NCBI RefSeq assembly: GCF_003369915.1
Contig: NC_046674.1
Location: 372,001 to 436,000 of the forward strand
DNA: 64,000 nt
Direction: 5' to 3'
Origin: Drosophila miranda
Taxonomy: Eukaryota; Arthropoda; Insecta; Diptera; Drosophilidae
Shown here: positions 25,901-37,257 of the stretch, piece after piece
Layout: each line of letters starts with the position of its first letter
Numbering within the stretch: position 1 is the first letter of the stretch
Notes under the pieces: model-generated
Told to the model about the DNA's origin: nothing
Seen by the model: only the letters and a program-made list of their open reading frames with translations
The model's database searches: none
Made by a program: the position numbers and the translations under genes

Positions 25901-28256
25901 TTGGTGACGATCTTGATCTTGTCGCCCTCCTCGAAGGTGAGCTCATCCTCGGCGGTGGCATCGTAGTCGTAGAGCGCAATGCACCATTCGACGTCGGACT
26001 TGAGCTGCTTCTGGGGGGCCATTATGACCGATACCTGGTCGGGGGATTGCATCGAGTCCACCGTTTGATCTTCGTTGTCAACGGTGTAATCGACAGATGA
26101 GAATGAGATTTGAGAGCGCAATTGATTGGCGGAACCAGTACCATTAAAAGCGCCGCCAGCCGTCTCCTGGTCAATGTCCAGATAATTGTGCGGCACATAG
26201 CCCTCTTCTCCCCGATAGTTGCGGGCCCGCAGCCACCCATCGCCGTCACCCTCGCCGACCACCTCGAGCTGCTCGTTCTCGACAATTGTCAGCTCATCGG
26301 GATTTTGCCCCTTCAATGTCGATACACAACATTAATATCAATCCCGCAGAGAGGATCCACCACTCACCGTGTAGCTGTAGAGTGCGGTGCACTTGAAGAT
26401 TGCTTCTTTGGGCTCGGGTACAATCGGTTCGTCCTTGTCCTCCTCCTCCTCGCCTCCCCAATTCACCTCGGTTGGATCGTCCCAGGCTCCAGCTCTACCG
26501 CTGGCTGCCATTGCGGTGGTAGGAGCTGCGGCAGCAGCAGCTGCTGCAGAAGATCCAGTTGCCGCACGCTCCTCGGGCTCATCATCGCTGTCGCTGAATG
26601 TGCGATCCCTAGAGAGCTGCGTCTCAGCTTTGGGCTTTGTCTGAGCAAACGCCGAGGCACCGCCGGCCGCCTCCTCTTTGTCGCTGTCGTAGAAGGAATC
26701 TGAGCTAGGATTCTCGCCCTGGCCCGAGGCATCGGTGCGCATAGATATGGAGCTGGCCGAGCGCGTTAGCTCCTGCACGCCCATAATCTCTGCCTCCTGC
26801 ACCCACTCGTCCACATTGATGCCGCCGTCGCGCAGGCACTGCAGACAGGCCTCGGCCTTGGCCTTCTCGGTCTCGGAGCGGCGTATCTGATCACGGAACT
26901 CCTCGATCTTGGTGTCCAGATCGGGACCATTAGGATCGTTGGGATCGGATCGCTGTCCCGAGTCCCTCAGCGACTGACAGAGGGCCAGCTTCTTGGCGTT
27001 CTCCCTTATGGAGGCGTTCTCCTTAACCACCCGTCCCGCCAAGTTCTTGGCCTCCTTGGTGAGCGTCTCCGTGGCCGAATCATGCTCTGTGGTCACCTTT
27101 CTCACCGGATCGTTGTCACAAGCCTCAAAATCATACTGGATATGCTGCTTAAGCACCGGATAGAACAGATAGCAGCACTGCAGATTGTATTCCCGCGTCA
27201 GCTGCTGGGCCTGATCGCGAATCTTCCCGAAACTGTTCTGCGTGGCCGAGCAGGTCAGCAGCTCTGTGCGTCTAGAAGAGGAATCAATAGGAAAACTGCG
27301 GTAAACTCTAGTGGTAGAAGACTTACCCCATTAGCATCAGGTACTCGGCCACTCGCTCGAACACATAGTTCTCCATGGTGGTCATCGTGGTCTGCAGATC
27401 GACTGTAAAATAACGATTCTGATGCGCATTGGCTGCGGCCAGGCTGAGTATGTAATCGTTTCGAGCTCCACTCGACTTCTCTTCGAGCAGCTCTTTCCGA
27501 GAGGTGACCCGTGCGCTGTTCTTCTGCAGCGATGTGATCGACTGGAAAAAGGAGCCTTTTTTCTTCTTCAGCTTCTCCTCGATGTCGCGAGCCTTGTCGC
27601 GCACATCGTGGGCACAGTGCTCCTCATCAAAATACGACTTCTTTGTCTTGTCCACATCGCCCACACTCAAATGGAGTTCCTTCTGCACGTTGACGATGCC
27701 TGAAAGCGATCTCTTGGCAATAGCCAATTTGTAGTCCCTGAGGACCTTGGCTTCGTCGGCGATTTGCTGCTGGAACACCTCGATGGCGGCCAGGCGGGCA
27801 CGGGCCAGCTTCTCATTCTCCTCGAGAACTGTGCGCCACACACTCCACATGTTCCTGGGGGAAGGCAATGTGGCAGTTAGGGATAGGGATTTATCCGTTA
27901 ATTCTTTAAAGGTGTCATCAACGCTCACCAACGCTCTTCCATGCCCTCCATCTTGATGTCAGGAATGTTGGGTATCTTCTTGTTGAGATACTGCGACGAG
28001 ATCTTCAGGAGGGCCTCGCTATACGACTTCTCGATGGCCGATCGCTTGATGGTGAACTGTCGTATGTCCTCCAGCAGGTCGCACTCATGCTGGTTTTTCA
28101 GCTGCAACTTGGCCACCTGCTCCGTGTGCAGATTCTTCAAGAATTTCACATAGTTACCCTGTTGGACATAAGAATTTAGTGTCTGGGGAATACTTCTCTA
28201 TGGAATGAATGTTCTCCGAGAGAGAGAGGCTTTACCTTTCGCGGCGGTGGCTGCAT
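22998..28256 (-). CDS. nwk: Nervous wreck, F-BAR and double-SH3 synaptic endocytic adaptor
   Basis: Presynaptic membrane-bending adaptor that restrains neuromuscular growth and links endocytic membranes to WASp/Dap160-driven actin. Exons on the minus strand: 28256-28236 (MQPPPRK), 28158-27929, 27854-27327, 27271-26368, 26310-25650, 25609-25538, 24764-24732 (33 nt), 23991-23978 (14 nt), 23888-22998 (TAG). All phases are consistent, giving about 1,117 aa with both microexons. The N-terminal F-BAR begins [22 protein letters not shown]3-a starts [14 protein letters not shown] (spanning the 26368/26310 junction) and SH3-b starts [20 protein letters not shown]. The C-terminal tail is Pro/Gln/Gly-rich, has a DPF and an FDDAF motif and ends [20 protein letters not shown] plus KESNA. 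Identity follows from domain order and tail sequence. Confidence 0.93.
23978..23991 (-). CDS. nwk: nwk 14-nt microexon
   Basis: Bounded on the minus strand by CCAAG and GTAAAC, it supplies AG CCT GGC ATG GAG. Without it the reading frame from upstream (phase 1) meets a stop at once in the last exon; with it the frame reads [13 protein letters not shown]. The phase argument makes it near-essential. Confidence 0.8.
23992..24731 (-). other. nwk: nwk intron
   Basis: Noncoding, AT-rich with a TA-type repeat at about 24105-24148. Nothing else supported. Confidence 0.6.
24732..24764 (-). CDS. nwk: nwk 33-nt cassette microexon
   Basis: Minus-strand acceptor TTTAAG and donor GTAATT. It reads in phase 1 to phase 1, adding [11 protein letters not shown] between the Pro-rich segment and EPGMEDD. 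Because 33 nt keeps frame, it may be optional. Confidence 0.7.
24765..25537 (-). other. nwk: nwk intron
   Basis: Noncoding overall. One stretch near 24907-25161 is open in more than one minus-strand frame and has a good pyrimidine tract plus AG, but no phase-compatible donor was found. Confidence 0.5.
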
Positions 28257-29534
28257 TTTGGGGCTTTGTCTACTATGGCTACTATGTTATTGAATAGTAG
28301 AGTGCTACGCTCTCTCTTTACGCTTTTACCAAGCCAATTCTTGTTCACTACGTTACCACAAGCAGCTGCTGCAAAAAAAAAAAAAAATGGGCCGAATGAT
28401 GTGTCAGGTTCAAGCTATTACTGGATGCTCTAAGGTTTATGTAACAAAAATATTGTGGCTGAAGGTTGCAAGTTTTTTCTCAAAAGCAAAATTCTCTACA
28501 GTTTAATGGTAATTTTTCAGCGGAGCAGCAGCACCCCGTACTGGATGTATCGATTTCTCTGGCACTCAGACGGTGGCAAACTATTTCAAACTACAATTTT
28601 AATTGAAAAACTCAATGCTAACACTTTTCTTGGACATTGCCCGTGAAGATTGTTCTTTTGGTCAACAGTTTCTTGATTTTTCTGGTTTCTCTGGTTGCTT
28701 TTCACGAAAATTACGGCTTTTTCTCTGGTAAGTGCCTGCGGTCCGTGGCTTATCGATTTCGATTTTCATGTCTATTTTCTTGTGGAACCGTTAGCTGCTG
28801 CTGCGCAGGAGTGTGGAAGCAAAGCAGGAGAGAGAGACGAAACCCAAGAGAGAGAGTGTGTATGTCCGGTTCTCTCTCACGTTGAGCGCGTTCTTTTTTG
28901 TCTTACTTTAATTCATGTTCATAGCCACAAATTCCGTTAACAACGCTGTCAGCTGCTTGATAACGTTTCTTCCCTTCCCTTCCACATCTCGCCCGCGCTC
29001 TTGACTTAAAGCAAATTCCCTCCCATCCAAAATTACCCGAAAAACTGTTAACGCGGCAACTGTTGTCACAAGATTGTGCCCACAACTTTCATGGGCTATC
29101 AGGAAGGTTAAATTGATAATTTCAGGTACTGGCAGCTTTTATTGATATAAATATTATAAGCACTCCCACCCGCTGAGTAGGTAATCTCTGTGCATTTCCA
29201 TCACGATTCTTTACGAAGATCTAATTTATTCTAACAATCTAATCAATTTTCTATTCTCAAATTCTCATTTTTAGGCAAGTAGTGGGTATTGAAATATTTT
29301 TTAAAAATATTTAAGCACGAAAATGTTCTAAATTGATTCTTCTATGAAGCAACTACATGTGCCTTGACCGTTGGCAGCGCCACTTCGAGAAAATGTCTAT
29401 ATTCTTATTTACATTCTACACCAAAAAACAGCTGTGCAACTATCGATATCCGTTTCGTGGGATTTTCCTTTCACAAAACACTGTCAAGCCATCGATAGTG
29501 CCGCCACTCGATAGTTCTGAATGGAATTATTTCC
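28257..29534. other. nwk 5' flank and intergenic DNA with TATCGATA-type sites
   Basis: No ORF supported. Contains TATCGAT near 28546 and 28750 and a cluster at 29441-29514 (TATCGATA, ATCGATAG, CGATAG). These resemble DREF/BEAF-32 targets typical of promoters and insulators. Confidence 0.5.
29441..29514. promoter_or_regulatory. DRE/BEAF-32-like CGATA cluster
   Basis: TATCGATA at 29441-29448, ATCGATAG at 29491-29498 and CGATAG at 29509-29514. BEAF-32 binds clustered CGATA and DREF binds TATCGATA (established). Placement just upstream of a repeat copy and far from any intact + strand gene suggests a boundary or a distal nwk promoter; function is inferred. Confidence 0.45.
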
Positions 29535-29765
29535 ATATTTACGGTATATCGGTATATATTGGTATATTTTGTCGATTTCATTAATCTATTAAATTTCATT
29601 TTCAACGTTATATAGAAATCCAGTAAAAGCAATTATTTAAATTAAGCCAATCAAGTAGAAAATTGATTCATCAATCGTATAAAATTATGTGGGCATGGCT
29701 AAATGTTATATATAGCTGGGAATATTCGATGGAATAAAGAATTGAGCAATTGGAACGATACTCGT
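29535..29765 (+). repeat. Dispersed promoter-type repeat, copy A
   Basis: Starts with iterated ggtatat motifs, then a body containing atatagaaatccagtaaaag, aaattgattcatcaatcgta and ggcatggctaaatgt. It matches copy B (35215-35549) along most of its length. It lacks the DRE/motif-1 end and runs into the arrow-pseudogene block. Confidence 0.8.
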
Positions 29766-30089
29766 TTGCTTATGCTACTGTTGTATGAGCAAAAGTGCCT
29801 TGGGCCTCTGCCTACAGTGGCTTCAAATGACAGTAAGTCCTGATGTCACAGGTCACTCCCTGTCCGCTGTTCCACGGCTATTCCGTGCTTTCCACATTCT
29901 TCGCATTGACAGTTCAAGTCGAGCCACAGAGTCCGCAGTTGCGATACCGAAACGACCAGCGACGCCCTTTGTGTGGCCCATTACTCCCTGCCTCAGCCCC
30001 CCAGAAGACAAATTTCATTGAAAAACAATTTAAAAAGGAAGAAGAAGAACAGACCCTGGACTGGGGGTGGGGTTGAAACACCGACGTCT

Positions 30090-31180
30090 TCAGGATTCTG
30101 GCGTCTGGTTCGTGTGCCGTGGGGAATGGGGCCTGCTCCACCTCTGCCTGTACCGGCCCCGCGACCCCCTGCGTATTGAGTGCCGCCTTCCTGCTGTTCT
30201 CGCGCCAGGAGCACATTGGCCTCATCTCGACCGAGTACAAGGTCAACAACGGGGGCTGCTCCCACCTGTGCCTGGCCCAGCCCGGCAGACGGGGCATGAC
30301 TTGTGCCTGCCCCACCCACTACCAGCTGGCCAAGGACAGGGTCTCCTGCAAGAACTACATCATCTTCAGCCAGAGGAACAGCTTCGGCCGACTGCTGCCG
30401 AACACGACACACGAACCCGAATATCCGGGCCGTGGACTATGATCCGATCTCGCATTACATTTACTGGGTAAGGTGGATTAATATCCCTAAACCTTTTTGT
30501 TTTTCCAGGAAGGCAGGAGTCACAGCATCAAGCGTTCTCTGGCAAATGGCACAAAGGTGAGCCTCTTGGCCAACTCCGGACAGCCGTTCGGCATTGCAAT
30601 CGACATCATTAGGCGGCTGCTCTTCTGGACCTGCTCCTACTCCAAAAGCATTAACGTGACCATTCGCACAATTGTGTTCCTAAAACGTTGCCTCTTTTAA
30701 CTTCCTGGGTGAATCCGTAGGCGTCAACGATACCGGGGACTCGGAAAAACCTCGCACCATTGCCACCTTAGGGAGATTTATGTACTGGCTGGAGGACAAG
30801 ACCGGAGTGGAACGGATCACTGTCAACGGCGTTATTCCGTGGAGCTGCATCGTCTGTCGCAGTTCACCGACATCCGGGCCGTGTGGACACCGGATGCGCA
30901 AGTGCTGCACAATCACACGGAACAGTTGCCCAAATTGTTTCCAAAACTGCATAGCCAGAGGGGTGTGACACGCAGCACGCGCGACGTCTGCTCGTGCCCC
31001 AAGCATCTGATGCTACTGGAGGACCAGGAGAACTACGGCATTTGTCCGGACTGTGGGCCAGATCATTTCACGTGCACGGCCCCAGTGATGCAATTGGGCA
31101 ATTGCCCAGAAGGTCACAGTGGAGGCAGCGGCAGCCATAGAGCTGTCCGTCTATCTGCCCGCATCTGCACCGGGATCTAG
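30090..31180 (+). pseudogene. Broken arrow (LRP5/6 Wnt co-receptor) gene fragment
   Basis: Carries pieces of the arrow extracellular domain in order: an EGF-like module with a frameshift (GNGxCS/HLCLYRPRD around 30115-30165); AAFLLFSRQEHIGLIS; then, with a whole beta-propeller missing, the next EGF module (VNNGGCSHLCLAQPGRRGMT); propeller pieces IRAVDYDPISHYIYW, GRSHSIKRSLANGTKVS and FMYWLEDKTGVERITVNG; and a third EGF/LDLa piece (DVCSCPKHLMLLED, CGPDHFTC). Frames change repeatedly, stops occur (for example near 30698), and blocks are deleted. A clean intron remains (GTAAGG near 30469 to TTCCAG near 30509), so this is a DNA-level duplicate and not a processed copy. Assignment to arrow is from remembered LRP5/6-family motifs. 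Confidence 0.8.
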
Positions 31181-32844
31181 TTCGCCATCATCATGAACCT
31201 CATCGCTAGGTCCAACACGTCAGCTGCTCTCCACCAATGAACCACCCATGCGGCCGGCAAGCAAATCCATGCTCAAAAGAGACAAAAAGGACAAATCTGC
31301 CAAGGGAAACGGCTTTGACACGGATAGTTCTAATTCAATGCCCTATAAATATGTATATAAGCAAATAGTCGACCACCATGAAGTCAGGTTTCAAATGGGA
31401 AAAGATACTAAAAAAAGCCGAACAGTAAAAAATCTTATTTCAAAATTATGCAAGACGTTTACTGAATATCCGATTATTTCCTTTTCTCCACCACAAACGA
31501 ACCATGTCAAAACAAAACAGCAGGTGCGAAATTTATTCAAGAATTCTTCCCGAAGCAATCGCAGCAATAGCATTGCGACACAAAGTTGTACGCCTCTTTT
31601 CATCATTCCTATCAGAAAAAAATGACGGAAAATAGAGCGGACATGCTTCCTGATATTTAGTAATAAATATAATTTTTGTAATCTTACCAAACCCCAGGCC
31701 GGCCTATCCTAGGCCTGCTGCCTACTGACATCTGCAAGATGTTTACAGAAATTCAGGGAACGGAACCATTACAGCAACCAAGCTAAACCGGAAACACGAA
31801 TTCGAGCGAAAGGGCAATACATACATCTCGAGCGAGATGGAGTCATATACCGATCACGCACACACCCGCAACCGGAACAGAGAAAGACCGAAAAGAGAGC
31901 AGCAAAACATATTTTCGAGTGAGACGGAAACACAAGAGAAAAAAAAATAAACAATAAATAAATATTTTTATGAAAATAGAAAGAAAACGTATGAAAGTAG
32001 AAAGAAAAACTTTGTAAATGGAAAGAACATTTTTTATGAAAATTGAAAGAACAATTTCTATGAAAATAGAGAGGCAAATTTTGGACTAATTTTCTATTAG
32101 AGTATTCAAGCTGCAAAGTGTGTATAAGTAAATAATGTTCATTAAATATATATATATATATTTAGTGGAATAAACATAAATACTACATATTATGTACTAT
32201 TATGAACATATGTATGTGTATTTTATGGTATTATATTATATAATAATATACATACATATATGATTACATATAAAAAAGTAAATCGCTCGGGAAAAATTAT
32301 ATAATGGGTCTAAACAGATTATAGTGTAATACTTGCGCATCAAATTTTAAATCATTTGTGCATTCAAAAACAGAACCAGCAAGTACGTACATATGTGTAT
32401 TGCCCGTATTGCTCATGATGACTATGCGGTGGTTGAACGGCAGAACGCCGAAGGTCCTGGGAACCCTGTGGAAAGTGAATTGAAAACCAGCTCCCAACAG
32501 CGATTTCGGATTGTTTATTCCTTCTGAGAGCATATTGCATGACACATATCCCGGAAAAGCAGAACGAGGATTTAACCTTCACTTTTCCGTGTTCTGCGCC
32601 GCTCTGGTGAATTTCCCTCTTTAAATCAGAAGGCCCGCGCACCCACTTTTTAAACCAGTCGCTCTGGAGAAAATATCCTTGATCCTTGGTCCTTGATAAG
32701 GAATGCCTTATCTCAAGGAAACTATTCCAAGCCCAGGACGACGTCGCACGTCCTGAACGTGCCTCGAATAACGGAGAAAACAACAAAAGCTGTTGCTGTT
32801 AATTGTTGTAAAACAAATTTTTATTGTTGTACAAAAACAAGTCT
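31181..32844. other. Unassigned DNA between the arrow fragment and the tandem array
   Basis: Holds an open frame on + at 31248-31625 (125 codons, Lys/Ser-rich, starts MRPASKSMLKRDKKDKSAKG) and one on - at 32364-32786 (140 codons). Neither resembles a known family to me, and neither has clear gene context. The rest (31650-32350) is AT-rich with microsatellite character. Could be further fragments of a duplicated segment. Confidence 0.5.
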
Positions 32845-34665
32845 CAACCTGCAGTCGATTGGTAGGATTCTGCCGATCACGAAAAGACATGCTGCGGCCC
32901 CATATAGCGTGCAGAGGAAACCAGTATTTTAATGATATGCCAATCTTCGGAAGTCTATATCTCAGAAAAATAGGGCCAGATCGGTGAAGGACCAACACTC
33001 CCAGGATCGCGAGGATCCCGACTGTCGAGCGGCATCAAAATCTCGACTAAGAAAATGAGGCCGCTGTTTGGCAAATTTATTGAAGATCGTGAAGAAATGG
33101 ATATCCTTTTTCCCGATTGCAGTCGATTGGCAGGACTCTGCGGATCACGAAAAGACATGCCGCGCCCAAATCGGCTACCGTATAGCAAAGATATAGCGTG
33201 CAGAAGAAACCAGTATTTTAATGATATGCCAATTTCCGAAGGCTATATCGCAGACAAATAGCACCAGATCGGTGAAGGACCAACACTCCCAGGATCGCGA
33301 GGATCCCGACTGTCGAGCGGCATCAAAATCTCGACTACGAAAATGAGGCCGCTGTTTGGCAAATTTATTGAAGACCGTGAAGAAATGGATATCCTTTTTC
33401 CCGATTGCAGTCGATTGGCAGGACTCTGCGGATCACGAAAAGACATGCCGCGCCCAAATCGGCTACCGTATAGCAAAGATATAGCGTGCAGAAGAAACCA
33501 GTATTTTAATGATATGCCAATCTTCGGAAGTCTATATCTCAGAAAAATAGGGCCAGATCGGTGAAGGACCAACACTCCCAGGATCGCGAGGATCCCGACT
33601 GTCGAGCGGCATCAAAATCTCGACTAAGAAAATGAGGCCGCTGTTTGGCAAATTTATTGAAGATCGTGAAGAAATGGATATCCTTTTTCCCGATTGCAGT
33701 CGATTGGCAGGACTCTGCGGATCACGAAAAGACATGCCGCGCCCAAATCGGCTACCGTATAGCAAAGATATAGCGTGCAGAAGAAACCAGTATTTTAATG
33801 ATATCCCAATCTTCCGAAGGCTATATCGCAGACAGATAGCACCAGATCGGTGAAGGACCGACACTCCCAGGATCGCGAGGATCCCGTTTGTCGAGCGGCA
33901 TCAAAATCTCAACTACGAAAATGAGGCCGCTTTTTGGCAAATTTAAAGATGGTAACATCATGATTTTTTGCGAAAATCGTGAAGAAATGGATATCCTTTT
34001 TTCCGATTGCAGTCGATTGGCAGGACTCTGCCGATCACGAAAAGACATGCCGCGCCCCAATCGGCTACCGTATAGCAAAGATATAGCGTGCAGAGGAAAC
34101 CAGTATTTTAATGATATCCCAATCTTCCGAAAGCTATATCGCAGACAGATAGCACCAGATCGGTGAAGGACCAACACTCCCAGGATCGCGAGGATCCCGT
34201 TTGTCGAGCGGCATCAAAATCTCGACTACGAAAATTAGGCCGCTTTTTGGCAAATTTAAAGATGGTAACATCATGATATTTTGCGAAAATCGTGAAGAAA
34301 TGGATATCCTTTTTTCCGATTGCAGTCGATTGGCAGGACTCTGCCGATCACGAAAAGACATGCCGCGCCCCAATCGGCTACCGTACAGCAAAGATATAGC
34401 GTGCAGAGGAAGCCAGTATTTTAATGATATGCCAATCTTCCGCAGACATCGCGGAAAAATAGGGCCAGATCGGTGAAGGACCAACACTCCCAGGATTGCG
34501 AGGATCCAGACTGTCGATTGGCATCAAAATCTCGACCACAAAAATGAGGCCGATTTTTTGACAATTTAATAATGAACCATCATGATTTTTTGCGAAAGTC
34601 GTGAAAAAATTAATGTCCCTTTTTCCGATTGCAGTCGGTTGGCAGGACTCTCCTGCCACTGGGTG
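32845..34665. repeat. Tandem array of ~289-313 bp units, about six copies
   Basis: The marker gatcggtgaagg recurs at 32979, 33267, 33556, 33845, 34158 and 34468, giving periods 288, 289, 289, 313 and 310. The longer units carry an extra ~24 bp (aaagatggtaacatcatgat) absent from the first ones. The first and last units are partial. Units share gcagtcgattggcaggactc and catcaaaatctcgacta. Open frames exist on both strands simply because the unit lacks stops in some frames; coding is not supported. Confidence 0.92.
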
Positions 34666-34794
34666 ATTCCGTGATTCAGAACTTTAATTAAAATTAAATG
34701 AAATAGATATTCAAACATGCATACCACCGGTTGACAAGCAACAAGAGTTCAAATGACGTTTCATTTCATGTTCACTCACGTTTTGTGCTTTGGC

Positions 34795-35165
34795 CTTTTT
34801 CGATTAAACCTTATTTTATAGCAATCCCATAAAGCAAGCCAATCTTGTGGAAAATGTATTCATCAATCGAATAAAGTTTTGTGTTCAGGTTAGAGGGTTC
34901 CAGTTAGCTAGTAATTTTAAACTGAATATCAAAATCGATGAATATGAATTCCGACAATGAACAGAGAACGATTAGCCTGTTGTCGACCAGGGGAGTGTTT
35001 AAATATTCCCACAAAATTATGAAACTTGCATAATTTTGTCGCAGTTCAGATGAAAAATTTGATTTTTAAGTATATTTTTTGGTATATTTTGGAAAAAGAA
35101 TTGTATATTTCCTAAAGGTCCGACCGTATATTTAATATCCAAATAAATCCGTGGTCCAGGATGAC
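34795..35165 (+). repeat. Dispersed promoter-type repeat, copy B' (subtype II)
   Basis: Body contains cttattttatagcaatcc, attcatcaatcgaataaa and gttcaggttagagggttcc, matching the copy at 47546-47924. It ends in a decayed module (35085-35160) that aligns with the Ppme1 promoter end: tatttcctaaaggtccgacc then ataaatccgtggtcc. Confidence 0.7.
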
Positions 35166-35214
35166 CCATTACGGTATTTTTAATACTTTTCAGTATTTTT
35201 TGAGGTCAAAATTG

Positions 35215-35549
35215 AACCGACGGTATATTTACGGTATATGGGTATATAATGGTATATTTTGTCAATTTCAACAATCTATTTTTCATTTTCAACGTTATAT
35301 AGAAATCCAATAAAAGCAAGTGGTTAAATTAAGCCAGTCAATTAGAAAATTGATTCATTAATCAGATAAAACTATGTGGCATGGCTAAATGTTCTATATA
35401 GCTGAGAATATTCGACGGAAGATCAAGAACGAGGAAAATGTAAACTACAACCGTATATTTACGGTATATTTTGAAAATGAGGCGGTATGTTTCGGTATTT
35501 TTCTGAGGGTCGGACGGTATATTTTATCGATAAATCCGCGGTCACACTG
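35215..35549 (+). repeat. Dispersed promoter-type repeat, copy B, ending in the Ppme1 promoter
   Basis: Same body as copy A, then a module of ggtatattt-like motifs, TATCGATA and CGGTCACACTG. It aligns by eye with the reverse complement of 47139-47400 for its length beyond the first ~60 bp (for example ggcatggctaaatgt, ctatatagctg, cggaagatcaa and ggtatgtttcggtat shared). Confidence 0.85.
35525..35549 (+). promoter_or_regulatory. Ppme1: Ppme1 core promoter: DRE plus Ohler motif 1
   Basis: TATCGATA (DREF site, 35525-35532) followed by CGGTCACACTG (motif 1, M1BP, 35539-35549), with several motif-6-like GGTATNTTT sequences at 35455-35524. This is the classic TATA-less housekeeping architecture. 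The ATG lies 131 bp downstream at 35680. Confidence 0.8.
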
Positions 35550-35679
35550 CTACTGACTACGACAAGAAGTAAATAAGTTTGAAAACGCGTAAAAGCTTGG
35601 GAAAAGCAAAAAACAAAGTCCTGCACTTGAGATAAAAGATTCCCAATTGTGGCTTTTATTGCGGAGAAAATCGAGCGCA

Positions 35680-37257
35680 ATGTCGAACTTACAGCGAACC
35701 ATGCTCAAGGGCAAATTGCCACCCACCATTCCTAGCGGGCGCATTGGTAGAGCGTAAGTTTTTGCTAGGATGCTGCTGCCTGCGTGGGAGGGAGGGAGTA
35801 GTAAAGATTAATACCCAAATTGGTTAATTACAGAGACTCCTTCAAGAAGTCGCGCATACGTGACTACAAGCCGGGCATGTGGAACGAGTTCTTTGCCGAA
35901 AAGGAGGATGTCACGGTGGATGAGCAGCGAACTTTTCGTGTCTATCGCACCAAGAAGCCCGAGAAGCCGGGCCCCGTTCTATTGCTACTACATGGCGGTG
36001 GTTACTCGGCACTTACCTGGGCGCACTTTTGTGTATGTATTCCGCAGCTGTTTTGCCTTGGCGTTCTGACTGCGTGTCTGAGATATGGGATGATAATTCC
36101 ATTATTCATTTAATTTGCAGTCCGAGGTGACGAGCATGATACACTGCCAGTGCCTGTGCATTGACCTGCGAGGCCACGGTGATAGCAAGGTGGGCGACGA
36201 GGATGACCTCTCGGCAGATACGTTGTCAAAGTGAGTATCACCTTGACCTCTGTTCAGTGGTCGTTTTTATTGATTTTTTGACCCTAGGGATATTGGCGAT
36301 TTGATTCTTAAACTGTATCCAGAAGAAGTGCCACAACTCTTTGTGGTCGGCCACTCCATGGGAGGCGCCATTGCAGTCCATTTTGCTTCTATGGCATTGG
36401 TGCCCAATTTAATCGGCATTACCGTCATCGATGTGGTTGAGGGAACTGCCATGGAGGCGCTCGCCAGCATGCAAAGCTTCCTCCGCTCCCGTCCAAAGTA
36501 TTTCCAGAGTATTCCCAATGCCATCGAATGGTGCATAAGAAGCGGACAGGTGCGCAATGTGGACAGTGCCAAAGTCTCAATGCCCGGGCAGATAATCAAG
36601 TGAGTGCTCCATAGTGTGTTCCATAGCCATTTCTCATAAATGTCTGACCGAATCGCCCATTTCCAGCTGTACAACGAATCAACTGGCAACGAATGACCTG
36701 CCACTACCCGATGATGTGCTGGAGGAGGCGCATCACTCGAGCATGTTTCCAAATCCGTTCAGCATTTCCGAAGATGAAGAAGTTTCGCCTCCGGGCGATG
36801 GTGAGGAAGGCAGCGCCGACGGTGAAGCAGCTGGCACCGACTTTAAGAAACCCACCACGACCAAAGAGCCCACTGAAGCTGCCAAGAAGTAAGTTAAGTC
36901 CTAAGCACACACACGTACACAAGTCTTTTAACCCACTTTTCCTTCAGTTACACCTGGCGCATTGATCTCTCAAAGTCAGAGAAGTACTGGGTGGGCTGGT
37001 TCTCAGGCCTGAGCGACAAGTTTCTGAACCTTCGATTGCCCAAGCAACTTCTGTTGGCCAGCATCGATGGATTAGATAGGACCTTGACAGTTGGCCAAAT
37101 GCAGGGTCGCTTCCAAATGCAAGTCTTGGCACGCTGCGGACATGCCGTGCACGAGGACCGTCCACACGAAGTTGCCGAAGTCATTAGCGGCTACTTGATA
37201 CGCAATCGTTTCGCAGAGGCAGCTGGTGAATTCCGCTGCCACATGCCATCTTGTTGA
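35680..37257 (+). CDS. Ppme1: Protein phosphatase methylesterase 1 (PP2A demethylase)
   Basis: Alpha/beta hydrolase that removes the carboxyl-methyl group from the C-terminal Leu of the PP2A catalytic subunit. Exons: 35680-35753, 35834-36032, 36121-36230, 36288-36599, 36667-36888, 36948-37257 (TGA), 408 aa, near the human PME-1 length of 386. Visible signatures: LLLLHGGGYSALTW oxyanion region, nucleophile elbow VGHSMGGAIAVHF (catalytic Ser), IDVVEGTAMEAL, an acidic/low-complexity insert (PPGDGEEGSADGEAA) in exon 5, and QMQGRFQMQVLARCGHAVHE with the catalytic His near the C-terminus. The 5' end is fixed by the first ATG after the promoter, in frame with MSNLQRTMLKGKLPPTIPSG. Convergent with the UPF0193 gene. 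Confidence 0.96.

Noticed and set aside
25891..26703. Plus-strand ORFs opposite nwk SH3 exons
   Set aside because: Antisense shadows; nwk frame has the recognisable domains and splice sites.
32955..34659. Six or more overlapping 90-118 codon ORFs on both strands of the tandem array
   Set aside because: They are copies of one stop-poor repeat unit, open on both strands at once, with no splice or start context; best treated as repeat DNA.
32845..34665. Regular repeats resembling a CRISPR array
   Set aside because: Units are ~290-313 bp direct repeats with no short repeat/variable spacer pattern, in a eukaryotic genome.
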